Virus record (IMG/VR): IMGVR_UViG_3300024348_000109
Coordinates: 1-39,926 of that record
DNA: 39,926 nucleotides
Reading direction: 5' to 3' (one strand)
Origin: a virus
Shown here piece by piece: positions 14,293 through 21,579 of this stretch; position 1 is the stretch's first letter, and each line of letters starts with the position of its first letter. The translations under genes and the position numbers were made by a program. A model generated the notes under the pieces. It saw nothing but the letters and a program-made list of their open reading frames with translations. It had not been told where the DNA came from and did not search any database.

Positions 14293-14626
14293 CGTGTTTG
14301 CGCTGGGTCGTTTGAAAACCGGCGAGCGAAACAAAACAGAAGCAGCTTACGAATCTCACTTAAAATTACTCATGCTGGCAGGCGAGATTGCTTGGTTTAA
14401 ATTTGAGGGCTTAAAATTTAGACTGGCAGACAACACATTTTACACCCCAGATTTCATAGTAATGATGACCAGCGGGCAAATCGAGGTTCACGAAGTCAAA
14501 GGCTTTTGGCAGGATGATGCCAAAGTCAAAATCAAAGTAGCGGCTGCTCTTTTCCCATTCAAATTTTTGGCGGTTAAAGCAAAAACTAAAAAAGAGGGTG
14601 GCGGGTGGTGCCTAGAGGAGTTTTGA
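14279..14626 (+). CDS. DUF1064-like PD-(D/E)XK endonuclease
   Basis: A 115-residue protein from a GTG start. A likely active site is Glu21 (NKTEAAYE), P57-D58 (YTPDFIV) and E72-V-K74 (VHEVKGF), the PD-(D/E)XK arrangement of DUF1064 and related small phage resolvase-like nucleases. Downstream WQDDAKVKIKVAAALFP matches the family helix after the catalytic Lys. It may trim replication or recombination intermediates, with ssb upstream. The stop lies inside the second copy of the duplicated cassette. Confidence 0.75.
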   Translation: MRKSNVFALGRLKTGERNKTEAAYESHLKLLMLAGEIAWFKFEGLKFRLADNTFYTPDFIVMMTSGQIEVHEVKGFWQDDAKVKIKVAAALFPFKFLAVKAKTKKEGGGWCLEEF

Positions 14627-14745
14627 TATAACAAAATATTATAGGTTTTAAAATCCTATAATTAAATGAGATGACAAACGCTATTGATATTATATTTATA
14701 ATATGTATAATACTCATATTGATTAATTAAAAAGGAACGAAAATG
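14624..14745 (+). repeat. 122-bp perfect direct repeat, copy 2
   Basis: Identical to 12777-12898 and in the same orientation, 1847 bp apart. Its first bases overlap the stop region of the nuclease gene. Recombination between copies would excise the ssb-containing segment and leave one cassette fused to the 14743 gene. It carries the same two palindromes, promoter and ribosome site as copy 1. Confidence 0.95.
14684..14711 (+). promoter_or_regulatory. Promoter of the 14743 operon, with operator in its spacer
   Basis: Same boxes as copy 1: TTGATA, a 16-base spacer filled by the perfect 18-base palindrome, then TATAAT. It lies about 31 bases upstream of the ATG at 14743, and a second palindromic operator is present at 14638-14662. 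The two operons should be co-regulated. Confidence 0.75.
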
Positions 14746-14997
14746 AAAATTGATTTTTTAGTTGTTGTTGAGTCAAAAAATAAAAAAATAGCAAACGCGC
14801 TTAGAAAGCATCGCTTCTTCTCAAACGATGTGTTAAAGACAATGTTTTGGTTTTATTGTGATGAAAGCGAAGAGAATAGCGTCGGCGCTGATTTAACAAG
14901 AATATTAATCGGTTTGGGCTTAAAAACGTGTGATTTTAAAGTGCTCTGCTTGAAAGCAGAAGGCTTCGGAAGCGTGCAACGGTCGTTCGTTGTTTAA
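14743..14997 (+). CDS. Hypothetical protein (84 aa)
   Basis: An 84-residue protein translated from the cassette ribosome site AAGGAA. It starts with a beta strand (KIDFLVVVESKN), then a basic helix (KKIANALRKHRFF), an acidic part and a C-terminal Gly-rich strand. No family was recognised. It is the first gene of the operon leading to the HTH protein, the endolysin and dUTPase. Confidence 0.75.
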   Translation: MKIDFLVVVESKNKKIANALRKHRFFSNDVLKTMFWFYCDESEENSVGADLTRILIGLGLKTCDFKVLCLKAEGFGSVQRSFVV

Positions 14998-15032
14998 AAA
15001 ATAAATTTAAATTTACAAAAAAAGGATTTTTT

Positions 15033-15263
15033 ATGGACAAAAAGTTTAATACGAAAGAGGCGGCAGATTTTTTGGGGATTGATCGCTCTTTTTTTTCTAT
15101 GCACTACACCCACCTGCTCGTGTCAATCAGCTGGGCTGATGGTCAGCGCAGATTTTATAAAAAGTCAGATCTGGAGCTTGTGGCGAAGATTATTTATGAG
15201 AAGCCAACCCATAGGGAAAAGCAGCAGGCGCTTAGAGAATATTTTTCTGGGGTAAAAAAATGA
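15033..15263 (+). CDS. Small helix-turn-helix DNA-binding protein
   Basis: A 76-residue protein. FNTKEAADFLGIDRSFFSMHYTHLLVSISWADGQRRFYKKSDLELV reads as a MerR/excisionase-type winged helix-turn-helix: a recognition helix after FLGIDRS, then a wing with GQRRFYKKSDL. It could bind the palindromes of the duplicated cassettes or the tandem repeats near recT, but nothing in the sequence shows which. No integrase is present, so an excisionase role is unlikely. It overlaps the next gene by four bases (ATGA). Confidence 0.75.
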   Translation: MDKKFNTKEAADFLGIDRSFFSMHYTHLLVSISWADGQRRFYKKSDLELVAKIIYEKPTHREKQQALREYFSGVKK

Positions 15264-15691
15264 AACTACAATTAAGTAGGGATGGGGATGTTGTCGAAAT
15301 TGGCTCAATTCACACGGCGGCTGGTGAGGTTTTTTTTGGGGGGCGTGGCGAGAGCGACGCGGCGTTTATGGCCTACCCAAACAGCGGGGCTGGCAGGATT
15401 GATTTTTTGGCAAATAGAAATTTTAGCTTAATTATCGAGCTTTTAAAAAAAGAGCACGTGGGCGTTTTTATTGATGAAAAATGGGTAGCAGAACAAATCG
15501 ATGGTTGTGTTTTTTTAAAGAAGCGCCCGCCCCATCTTTATATTTGTTCTGAATGCGATTCGATTTTAGGCTTGGTTGATTGTTTTAAAGAGGATGGCTT
15601 CTCAAAAACATTTTTAAAACCTTGCGAGAAATGTATAGAGGACGCGCTAGAAAGTGAGCCGGATAGACATTCTGAAAGCGCTGGATTTTAG
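15260..15691 (+). CDS. Hypothetical protein with a zinc ribbon (143 aa)
   Basis: A 143-residue protein. The N-terminal 75 residues look beta-rich (LQLSRDGDVVEIGSIHTA, EVFFGGRGES). The C-terminal part has C-S-E-C (YICSECDSI) and C-E-K-C (KPCEKCIED) pairs about 27 residues apart, a probable zinc ribbon. No family was recognised. It is coupled to the HTH gene. Confidence 0.7.
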   Translation: MKLQLSRDGDVVEIGSIHTAAGEVFFGGRGESDAAFMAYPNSGAGRIDFLANRNFSLIIELLKKEHVGVFIDEKWVAEQIDGCVFLKKRPPHLYICSECDSILGLVDCFKEDGFSKTFLKPCEKCIEDALESEPDRHSESAGF

Positions 15692-15721
15692 CCGAGCACT
15701 GTTTTTTTATAGGAGAAAAAA

Positions 15722-15868
15722 ATGCAACAAAAAAATATCGATTACTGCAAAATAAGTGGTATCACCGGATCGAGGAGAAAGCCGCCGGCGTTTAAACACG
15801 CGAATTTAGCGCTCACCCTGTTCGCCATGTACTTTATTGTCCACATTTTGGTTTGGGGTTTAAAATGA
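15722..15868 (+). CDS. Small single-pass membrane protein (48 aa)
   Basis: A 48-residue protein with an AGGAG ribosome site. The N-terminal half is basic (CKISGITGSRRKPPAFKH) and the C-terminal half is one transmembrane helix (LALTLFAMYFIVHILVWGL). The charge pattern predicts a cytoplasmic N-terminus. It overlaps the next small gene by four bases and lies two genes before the endolysin, so a holin-like or regulatory role in lysis is possible but unproven. Confidence 0.6.
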   Translation: MQQKNIDYCKISGITGSRRKPPAFKHANLALTLFAMYFIVHILVWGLK

Positions 15869-15999
15869 AAGCCTCTGATTTTTTAGAGCAAAATAAACAA
15901 AAGGTGGTTGATGCGATTGTTTTAAAAGCGACAATTACTGATTTGATTCGAGACGGGGTGTTGGGCGGCGGCGACGGGAGTTATTTTTTAAAAGGATAG
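15865..15999 (+). CDS. Hypothetical protein (44 aa)
   Basis: A 44-residue protein whose ATG overlaps the membrane-protein stop (ATGA). It has one amphipathic helix (ASDFLEQNKQKVVDAIVLKATITDLIRDGVL) and a short Gly-rich end. It stops three bases before the endolysin ATG, and its end (AAAGGATAG) supplies the endolysin ribosome site. No family was recognised. Confidence 0.55.
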   Translation: MKASDFLEQNKQKVVDAIVLKATITDLIRDGVLGGGDGSYFLKG

Positions 16000-16002
16000 A
16001 AA

Positions 16003-16731
16003 ATGGACAAGATTGAAGTGTTTTTAAAAAAGCATGTGGATGGTTTAAAAAATATGATTGCTGATCTAAACGCTCAAGTCGATCGGCTTTTGGTGGTGCC
16101 CTTTGATCAAAAAAAGCCAGAGGCGGCGGCTGAGGTTGCAATAAAAAAAACCAAAATCGCTCTTATTGTTGGTCACTCCCACGAGTCGCAAGGGGCGGTG
16201 AATTATTTGGGGGAAACAGAGTTCTCATTCAATTCGAGAATAGCGGCGAGGGTGGAGAAGTTGTTTTTAGAGCGCGATTCGATTGTTGATCTGAAGGTGT
16301 TTTTCAGACCTGATGGGGTGGTGCCCACCGCTATAAAAAAAGTTGGAAAAGCCGTTGGCGAGTGGGGCGCGGAAGCGTCGGTAGAGCTGCATTTTAATAG
16401 TTTTAAAACCGAAGCAAGCGGGTGCGAGGCGTTAGTGTTGCGAGGTGGTGGGTTTGTGCCGATCGAAACTGATTTTTTAACTTGTTTTTTTGACAAATTT
16501 CACAAAGATTTTGGCATAAAGCGGCGTGGTTTAAAAATCGTAGAAAAAGGCGAGTCTGGGTTTTTAAATTTAAAAGCTGTTAAAGACAATGGTGTAAAAA
16601 TGGCTTTTTTGTTTGAGCCTTGTTTTGGGAATTTCAAGACAAAAGAAAGCCAGGCAGTGTTTGAGAACGAGGAAAAGTACGCGCGATTTTTGTGCGACCA
16701 GCTGATTGCTCTTGCAAAAACTTTAAATTGA
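16003..16731 (+). CDS. N-acetylmuramoyl-L-alanine amidase endolysin
   Basis: A 242-residue Amidase_3-type enzyme. The zinc ligands are readable: His58 (IVGHSH), Glu71 or Glu73 (GETEFS), His130 (VELHFNS), and the catalytic Glu205 (FLFEPCFGN). An N-terminal stretch of about 35 residues forms a coiled coil (KIEVFLKKHVDGLKNMIADL) in place of a signal peptide or SH3 domain. It should cut the amide bond between MurNAc and the stem peptide, released by a holin. It sits in the early operon, away from the structural genes. Confidence 0.85.
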   Translation: MDKIEVFLKKHVDGLKNMIADLNAQVDRLLVVPFDQKKPEAAAEVAIKKTKIALIVGHSHESQGAVNYLGETEFSFNSRIAARVEKLFLERDSIVDLKVFFRPDGVVPTAIKKVGKAVGEWGAEASVELHFNSFKTEASGCEALVLRGGGFVPIETDFLTCFFDKFHKDFGIKRRGLKIVEKGESGFLNLKAVKDNGVKMAFLFEPCFGNFKTKESQAVFENEEKYARFLCDQLIALAKTLN

Positions 16732-16741
16732 AAGTTAAAAA

Positions 16742-17323
16742 ATGACAGATACTCTTAGTGCAATTTACGAAAAAATAAAATCAGCAAAACAGAATGGAGA
16801 AAAATATATAAGTCTTGATGAGTTTGGGTTTTTAGGCTATAAAAAGCTGTTTCACTTTTATCATGGTAGTCGACCTGAATTTCGTTGTGATGATATGCCT
16901 ACACTCAAGTGTGAGCATAAAAAAATAATAGAGCAGTTAGAAAAAGAAGGTTATGAAATTTTTTTTAGTTCATATCCGCCGGGTTCGGATGATTTTTATG
17001 AAAGAAGTCATACTTTCAAATATGAGAATGGGAAGACTTCCACAATTGAAACTCATGGAAGCCAGTTTGATCGACACCTAGAGGATGGAGCAGAGCCAAT
17101 TAGTGTTATGGCTGAGGTGCTCGTATATTTACCAGCGGAAAATAAAATGACAGATCAGAAAAAAATGGAAGTTTTAGCCAAAAATCAAATGGCGATTAAA
17201 GACGCGTTGAATTTTTTATTTAACGAGTTTGACGTCATGACTCCAGACGACATTGACAGCCAGCTTAATGGCGAAGGCGGTGTTGATGATAGCCTTAGGC
17301 AGGCGTTCCCTAACTTATTTTAG
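16742..17323 (+). CDS. Hypothetical protein (193 aa)
   Basis: A 193-residue soluble acidic protein with many aromatic residues (FHFYHGSRPEFRC, SSYPPGSDDFYERSH). A Met/Lys-rich linker near residue 135 leads into a C-terminal amphipathic helix (KDALNFLFNEFDVMTPDDI). The linker could separate two domains. No family or catalytic motif was recognised. Its stop overlaps the GTG that could start the dUTPase gene. Confidence 0.7.
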   Translation: MTDTLSAIYEKIKSAKQNGEKYISLDEFGFLGYKKLFHFYHGSRPEFRCDDMPTLKCEHKKIIEQLEKEGYEIFFSSYPPGSDDFYERSHTFKYENGKTSTIETHGSQFDRHLEDGAEPISVMAEVLVYLPAENKMTDQKKMEVLAKNQMAIKDALNFLFNEFDVMTPDDIDSQLNGEGGVDDSLRQAFPNLF

Positions 17324-17334
17324 TGAGATTAAAA

Positions 17335-17793
17335 ATGATAATTAAATTCAAAAAAATAGACCCAAACGCAACCGCCCCAACCAGAGCTACGCTAGGTTCG
17401 GTTGGATACGATCTGCACGCTTGTTTGAAGGTGGGGGCTGTAATCGAGCCTGGCGAAACTGTTAAAATCGGGACTGGCATTGCTTTTGGCGCGCTTTTAG
17501 ATGAGTTTGGATTTGAACTCGAAAACTACGGCGGCTTCGTCTTCGCCAGATCAGGGCTTGCCACAAAAGATGGTCTGTCACCAGCCAACAAGGTTGGGGT
17601 GATCGATACCGATTATCGAGGCGAGATTTTTATTGCGCTGCACAATCACTCGAAAAAAGCCGCGTCAGTTGAACATGGCCAGAGAATTGCGCAACTGGTG
17701 TTTCAACCAGTTTTTCTGCCAATTTTAGAGGAGCTCGATTTGTTGGATGAAACGGAACGTGGTGCGGGTGGTTTTGGCAGCACTGGGGCTTAA
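17335..17793 (+). CDS. dut: dUTP diphosphatase (dUTPase)
   Basis: A homotrimeric dUTPase of 152 residues. All five motifs are present: GYDLHA (1), FARSGLA (2), GVIDTDYRGEI (3), GQRIAQLVFQP (4) and RGAGGFGSTG (5). It hydrolyses dUTP to dUMP, keeping uracil out of phage DNA and feeding dTMP synthesis, in line with the DHFR gene. ATG 17335 is preferred; an in-frame GTG at 17323 would add four residues. The stop overlaps the next ATG (TAATG). Confidence 0.95.
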   Translation: MIIKFKKIDPNATAPTRATLGSVGYDLHACLKVGAVIEPGETVKIGTGIAFGALLDEFGFELENYGGFVFARSGLATKDGLSPANKVGVIDTDYRGEIFIALHNHSKKAASVEHGQRIAQLVFQPVFLPILEELDLLDETERGAGGFGSTGA

Positions 17794-18257
17794 TGACAAT
17801 GGAAAAGCGTGCTGAGAGTCAAACGAGAGATGCGGGCTTTTTTAGTTCATGGCTAAAACCGCTTGTGAAGGCGCAGGTTGTGGCGCAACAGGCAACCCAG
17901 CCCGTGGTTTTAGCGGCTAAAAAAGCGACAAGAAATTATATTTGCGGGCATTTTGAAAGAAAACACCACGCAAGAAATCGTTGTAAAAATTGCTACAGTA
18001 CCGCTTTCGTTCGGATAAAAAAAACAAGATACGTTAAGCTGAGTTGTGGTCATTTTGACTCGCCTCACTGCGCGAAAGGACTTTGCAGAAAGTGCTATGA
18101 CACGTCCTACTACTCTAAAAAAGGGTGGCGTCCAAGGTTTGAAAATTCCTTGTGCGGTCATCTTTCTGAAAAGCATTATGCCAAAGGGCTTTGTAAGCAA
18201 TGTTATGGGCGGGCGGCCTATTTAAAAAAACAAGGAGTTAAAAATGAAAAATTGTAA
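17793..18257 (+). CDS. Protein with three tandem zinc-knuckle-like repeats
   Basis: A 154-residue basic protein. After about 50 helical, Gln- and Val-rich residues, three modules occur at 51-67, 85-101 and 121-137. Each fits C-G-H-x4-H-x5-C-x2-C-Y with identical 13-residue spacing between the first and second Cys. Each should bind one zinc ion (Cys, His, Cys, Cys). Similar single modules precede HNH/endonuclease VII domains, but no nuclease motif follows here. Basic linkers suggest nucleic-acid binding. Confidence 0.8.
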   Translation: MTMEKRAESQTRDAGFFSSWLKPLVKAQVVAQQATQPVVLAAKKATRNYICGHFERKHHARNRCKNCYSTAFVRIKKTRYVKLSCGHFDSPHCAKGLCRKCYDTSYYSKKGWRPRFENSLCGHLSEKHYAKGLCKQCYGRAAYLKKQGVKNEKL

Positions 18258-18312
18258 AAATTGCGGGCACGCAAAAACTGTAAAGATTAAAACAACGGCT
18301 TTTTGGGGTTAA
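18244..18312 (+). CDS. Very small CxxC protein (22 aa)
   Basis: A 22-residue frame (CKNCGHAKTVKIKTTAFWG) with a strong AAGGAG site seven bases before its ATG, starting inside the end of the three-repeat gene. Its CKNCGH resembles the zinc modules just upstream, so it could be a remnant or a fourth, separated half-module. The ribosome site is the main evidence that it is translated. Confidence 0.45.
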   Translation: MKNCKNCGHAKTVKIKTTAFWG

Positions 18313-18315
18313 AAC

Positions 18316-19443
18316 ATGAGTAATCACGTTTTTGAATATGCGTGGGATTTGAAAGGTGGGTACCCATTAAAAAATATTGATAGGCATAAAATTAAGGTCT
18401 TTGGGATGTTTGTCTGTGGTGGCGGCTCGACAATGGGTTACAAACTAGCAGGGTTTGATCATTTGGGGGGGTGTGAGATTGATAAAAAAATATCAGAGGT
18501 TTATAAAAAAAATCACAACCCGAAATTTTTTTTTAATGAGGACATTAAGGTTTTCTTAAACAGAGAAGACTACCCAGAAGAATTAAACAATTTGGATATT
18601 TTAGATGGGTCACCGCCATGCTCTAGCTTTTCAGTGGCTGGGGATAGAGAAAAATACTGGGGTAAGGAAAAAAAATTCAGGGAGGGGCAGGCTTTTCAAG
18701 TTTTAGATGATTTGTTTTTTACTTTTATAAAACTGGCAAAAAAGCTACGCCCGAAAGTTGTTATAGCAGAAAATGTAAAAGGTTTAATTTTTGGAAAAGC
18801 TATTGAATATGCAAAAAAAATATATAAAGAGTTTAACGAGGCTGGGTATGATGTACAGGTTTTTTTGCTTGACGCTAGTAAAATGGGGGTTCCGCAAAAA
18901 CGTGAGCGTTTGTTTTTTATATGTCGAAGAAAGGATTTAAATTTTCTAGCTATTAATCTTTCTTTTAATGAAAGAGAGATTGTTTATGGTGAAATTGAAG
19001 ATGATTGTTATGAAAATAAAATTAGTAAATGTTATTTTGAGTATTTTTTAAAATGCGCCCCTGGAGAATCTTTAAGAAACCACCACCCAAAAGGACATTT
19101 TTTTAATTGTTATAAAACAAACAAAAACAAAGTTTTAAAAACAATCACGGCAGCCAGCGGGTCAATTGCCTTCCATTATGAAAAACATAAAGGCCTTTCA
19201 AATAACGAGTTAAAGCTTGCTGGCTCATTCCCTGCCGACTATGATTTTTTAAAACTTGATCCAAAATATTTAATTGGGATGTCCGTCCCGCCGGTCATGA
19301 TGGCGCAGATTGCCAACCAGGTTTTTTTGCAAATGTTTAAAAAAGAAGCTGTTTTTTTTAAACATAACGAGAACGATTTGACAAGTTATATTGATTTTTT
19401 GGTAAGACAGAAAGATTTATTTTTAGGGGAAAGACATGAGTAA
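18316..19443 (+). CDS. DNA (cytosine-5) methyltransferase
   Basis: A 375-residue C5 methyltransferase. Motif I is FVCGGGST-M-GYKLAG (about 32-46), motif II ends in EID, motif IV is PPCSSFS with catalytic Cys101, motif VI is ENV (152-154), and motif VIII is GVPQKRERLFFI (191-202). Motifs IX-X lie at the end (GMSVPPVMMAQIANQVF). It should methylate cytosine in phage DNA, probably as protection from host restriction; no cognate endonuclease is visible. The target sequence cannot be read. It overlaps the next gene by eight bases. Confidence 0.9.
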   Translation: MSNHVFEYAWDLKGGYPLKNIDRHKIKVFGMFVCGGGSTMGYKLAGFDHLGGCEIDKKISEVYKKNHNPKFFFNEDIKVFLNREDYPEELNNLDILDGSPPCSSFSVAGDREKYWGKEKKFREGQAFQVLDDLFFTFIKLAKKLRPKVVIAENVKGLIFGKAIEYAKKIYKEFNEAGYDVQVFLLDASKMGVPQKRERLFFICRRKDLNFLAINLSFNEREIVYGEIEDDCYENKISKCYFEYFLKCAPGESLRNHHPKGHFFNCYKTNKNKVLKTITAASGSIAFHYEKHKGLSNNELKLAGSFPADYDFLKLDPKYLIGMSVPPVMMAQIANQVFLQMFKKEAVFFKHNENDLTSYIDFLVRQKDLFLGERHE

Positions 19444-19630
19444 TCACGATTCAGAATCTTTTAGGAATGGCGCGACTTGTGCGATTGCCATTTTTCAAGG
19501 CATGAGAAACAACGAAGTTTTTAAAACAGATCCAAAGCTGGCTATTCGCGCTCTGTTTGAAGTCGTGGACGAATTTGATATTTTTGAACTGGAGCGAATT
19601 TATTTAAGCGAGATTTTAAAAAATGGATAA
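19436..19630 (+). CDS. Hypothetical protein (64 aa)
   Basis: A 64-residue, mainly helical acidic protein (NGATCAIAIFQGMRNNEVFKT, then IRALFEVVDEFDIFELERIYLSEIL). It begins MSNH, the same first four residues as the methyltransferase upstream, which hints at a copied start region. It overlaps both the methyltransferase and the remnant gene downstream, so it sits in a coupled stretch. No family was recognised. Confidence 0.65.
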   Translation: MSNHDSESFRNGATCAIAIFQGMRNNEVFKTDPKLAIRALFEVVDEFDIFELERIYLSEILKNG

Positions 19631-19799
19631 ATACCAACTACACCACGGCGATTGTTTTGAGTTTTTAAAAAGCCTTGAATCAAATAGTGTGGACGCTATT
19701 GTCACCGACCCACCGGCTGGGTTTAGAAGAAGAATATGTCGACATTGCGAAAAAGCGCATTGCTCTTGTGTTGAAACAAAGCCAGTTATTTTGAGGTGA
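19623..19799 (+). pseudogene. Remnant of an N6/N4 DNA methyltransferase (internal deletion)
   Basis: The frame from ATG 19623 reads HGDCFEFLKSLESNSVDAIVTDPPAG, the N-terminus of an amino-methyltransferase up to the DPP catalytic motif. From there the sequence continues, in another frame, with LEEEYVDIAKKRIALVLKQ and a stop at 19794, the usual C-terminal end of these enzymes. The middle, including the AdoMet-binding part, is missing and the two ends are joined out of frame. A translated product would be 58 residues and inactive. Confidence 0.8.
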
Positions 19800-19803
19800 G
19801 AGA

Positions 19804-20280
19804 ATGATAACAAAAAGCGAATTGCATTTTGAAGGGATTTTAGAAGCAATGGCAGAGGAGGGGCTTTCGGTTAGAAAAGCGTGCTTAAAGTTTGGTGTTA
19901 AAACATCAACTTTTTTAAAATATGTGCAAGAAAGTGGAAAAAGTGAACAATACGCGCGCGCACGCGAGGCATCATGTGACGTTTTGGCAGACAAGCTATT
20001 GGATGTGGCAGAAGAAACGGTTTTACCAGGGCAAAATGGAGGGCTTGACGCAGCAAGCGTGAGCTACGCTAAATTGAAGGTCGATACGATTAAATGGCAG
20101 TTGGGCAAGCAGAGCAGACGATACACCGATAAATCGATAATTGATCACAATTCAAGCGATGGGTCAGCGCTTCAGCTGTCGGCATTAAAGCCTGAGCAAT
20201 TGGAGGCTTTGGGTAAAGGGCTGCTGCCAAAAGGGCAAAAATACATAACGGACGATTTTGAAAAAGATGATGAATCGTAA
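19804..20280 (+). CDS. terS: Terminase small subunit
   Basis: A 158-residue protein just before the large subunit gene. SELHFEGILEAMAEEGLSVRKACLKFGVKTSTFLKYVQES is an HTH-type N-terminus of phage small terminases; the rest (ADKLLDVAEETV, KLKVDTIKWQLGKQSRRYTDK) is the oligomerisation part typical of the terminase small subunit-like family. It recognises the packaging site. Its end overlaps the large subunit start by 23 bases. Confidence 0.85.
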   Translation: MITKSELHFEGILEAMAEEGLSVRKACLKFGVKTSTFLKYVQESGKSEQYARAREASCDVLADKLLDVAEETVLPGQNGGLDAASVSYAKLKVDTIKWQLGKQSRRYTDKSIIDHNSSDGSALQLSALKPEQLEALGKGLLPKGQKYITDDFEKDDES

Positions 20281-21562
20281 AGCGCTTTTAAATATTTACA
20301 GAGAACATTGTAGAAAAAATAATCGCGCTGAGTTTTTAAGAATCATGCGCGCTCAAACTCACGAGCATTTTTGGCATTTATTTGACGAGACTCACCCTGA
20401 ATATAAGCAGCGCTTTGGATTTTTTGAGGGGGGGCGCGGGGGTGGGCGCTCCACGAACATATCACGATCGATTGTGTCAATCGCTTTGGATAAAAAATTG
20501 AGGATCATGGCTGGGCGCTCTTTTCAAACGTCGGTTGAGCAATCCTGCAAACACGACATTATCGCTCAAATCGAAGATATGGGAGTTGTCGAAAGCTTTA
20601 AAATCCTCAAGCGAAGTGGAAATATCCTATGTTTGACAACTGGTGCTCTAATCATGTTTGGCGGGTTTGAGAGAGCAGACAAGACTGTTAAATCAATGTC
20701 AAAAATCGATCTGTTGTGGTGGGAAGAAGCGGACTCCGCTATGGAAGCCATGCTAGACAAAATCGAGCCCACTGTTAGAAAGAAACGCAGCAGGATTATT
20801 TTTTCTTGGAACCCTACTAAAAAAGATGCGCCAATAGAAAGATTTAAAGAATTATACAGAGAGAGCACTTTAGGCAGTGTCGAGAGAAAAACCAACTACA
20901 CCGAAAACCCGTGGTGCACCGAATCTCTTATCGCGGCTGCGGATCTGCTAAAGAAAAAGGACTACGAAAAATACTTACACGTTTTCGAAGGATGCTTTTT
21001 CAAAGCCTCTCAACATTCGATTTTGGGCAAAGTTGTAAAAGAATTAAGCTTTGAGACAACAGACGACATGAGTACCCCGATGATCGGGATTGACTGGGGG
21101 TTTTCAAAATCAAAAACCACAATTGTTGAATGTTATTTACGCGGGCGAGACCTATTTGTGCGGAGATGTGCTTTTAAAGTAGACTTGGGGCTGCTAGATA
21201 CGCCGCCGTGGCTGATTAAACATGTGCCACTTGTGTTAAAGTACACGAGTAGAGCTGATTCTGCGAGACCTGAAACGATTGACTTGTGTAGAAAGTCAAT
21301 TCCTTTAATCAAGGCTGTTTTAAAACCACCAGGATCTGTTGAAAGCCGCGTAAAATACCTACAAGGCCTCGATAATATTTACATCCACCCAGAGTGCCAG
21401 CGTGGCACTGCTGAGGAGTTGATATCGTATCAATGGAAGCTAGATCGCTTTGGCGAGGCTACAATGGTTCCTGAAAAAGAGAATGATGACATCGCTGACG
21501 CGATAGGATATGCAATACAGCCAAAAATAGGTGATAATAGAGGCGGTTTTGTTTTTGCTTAA
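20258..21562 (+). CDS. terL: Terminase large subunit
   Basis: A 434-residue PBSX/Terminase_3-type packaging motor. Walker A is the Gly-rich GGRGGGRST (58-66) and Walker B is DLLWWEEAD (151-159). Coupling motif residues SWNPT follow at about 183. The nuclease domain begins with GIDWGF (Asp279) and ends with NDDIADAIGY (Asp410/411/414). It powers DNA translocation and cuts concatemers. The TTG at 20258 and ATGs at 20267 and 20270 are all possible starts; none has a strong ribosome site. Confidence 0.9.
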   Translation: MKKMMNRKALLNIYREHCRKNNRAEFLRIMRAQTHEHFWHLFDETHPEYKQRFGFFEGGRGGGRSTNISRSIVSIALDKKLRIMAGRSFQTSVEQSCKHDIIAQIEDMGVVESFKILKRSGNILCLTTGALIMFGGFERADKTVKSMSKIDLLWWEEADSAMEAMLDKIEPTVRKKRSRIIFSWNPTKKDAPIERFKELYRESTLGSVERKTNYTENPWCTESLIAAADLLKKKDYEKYLHVFEGCFFKASQHSILGKVVKELSFETTDDMSTPMIGIDWGFSKSKTTIVECYLRGRDLFVRRCAFKVDLGLLDTPPWLIKHVPLVLKYTSRADSARPETIDLCRKSIPLIKAVLKPPGSVESRVKYLQGLDNIYIHPECQRGTAEELISYQWKLDRFGEATMVPEKENDDIADAIGYAIQPKIGDNRGGFVFA

Positions 21563-21579
21563 GGCATAAAGGTTTAAAG

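Noticed and set aside
15033-15263. Excisionase of a temperate phage
   Set aside because: The fold fits, but no integrase or attachment site was recognised, so only a general HTH regulator is claimed.
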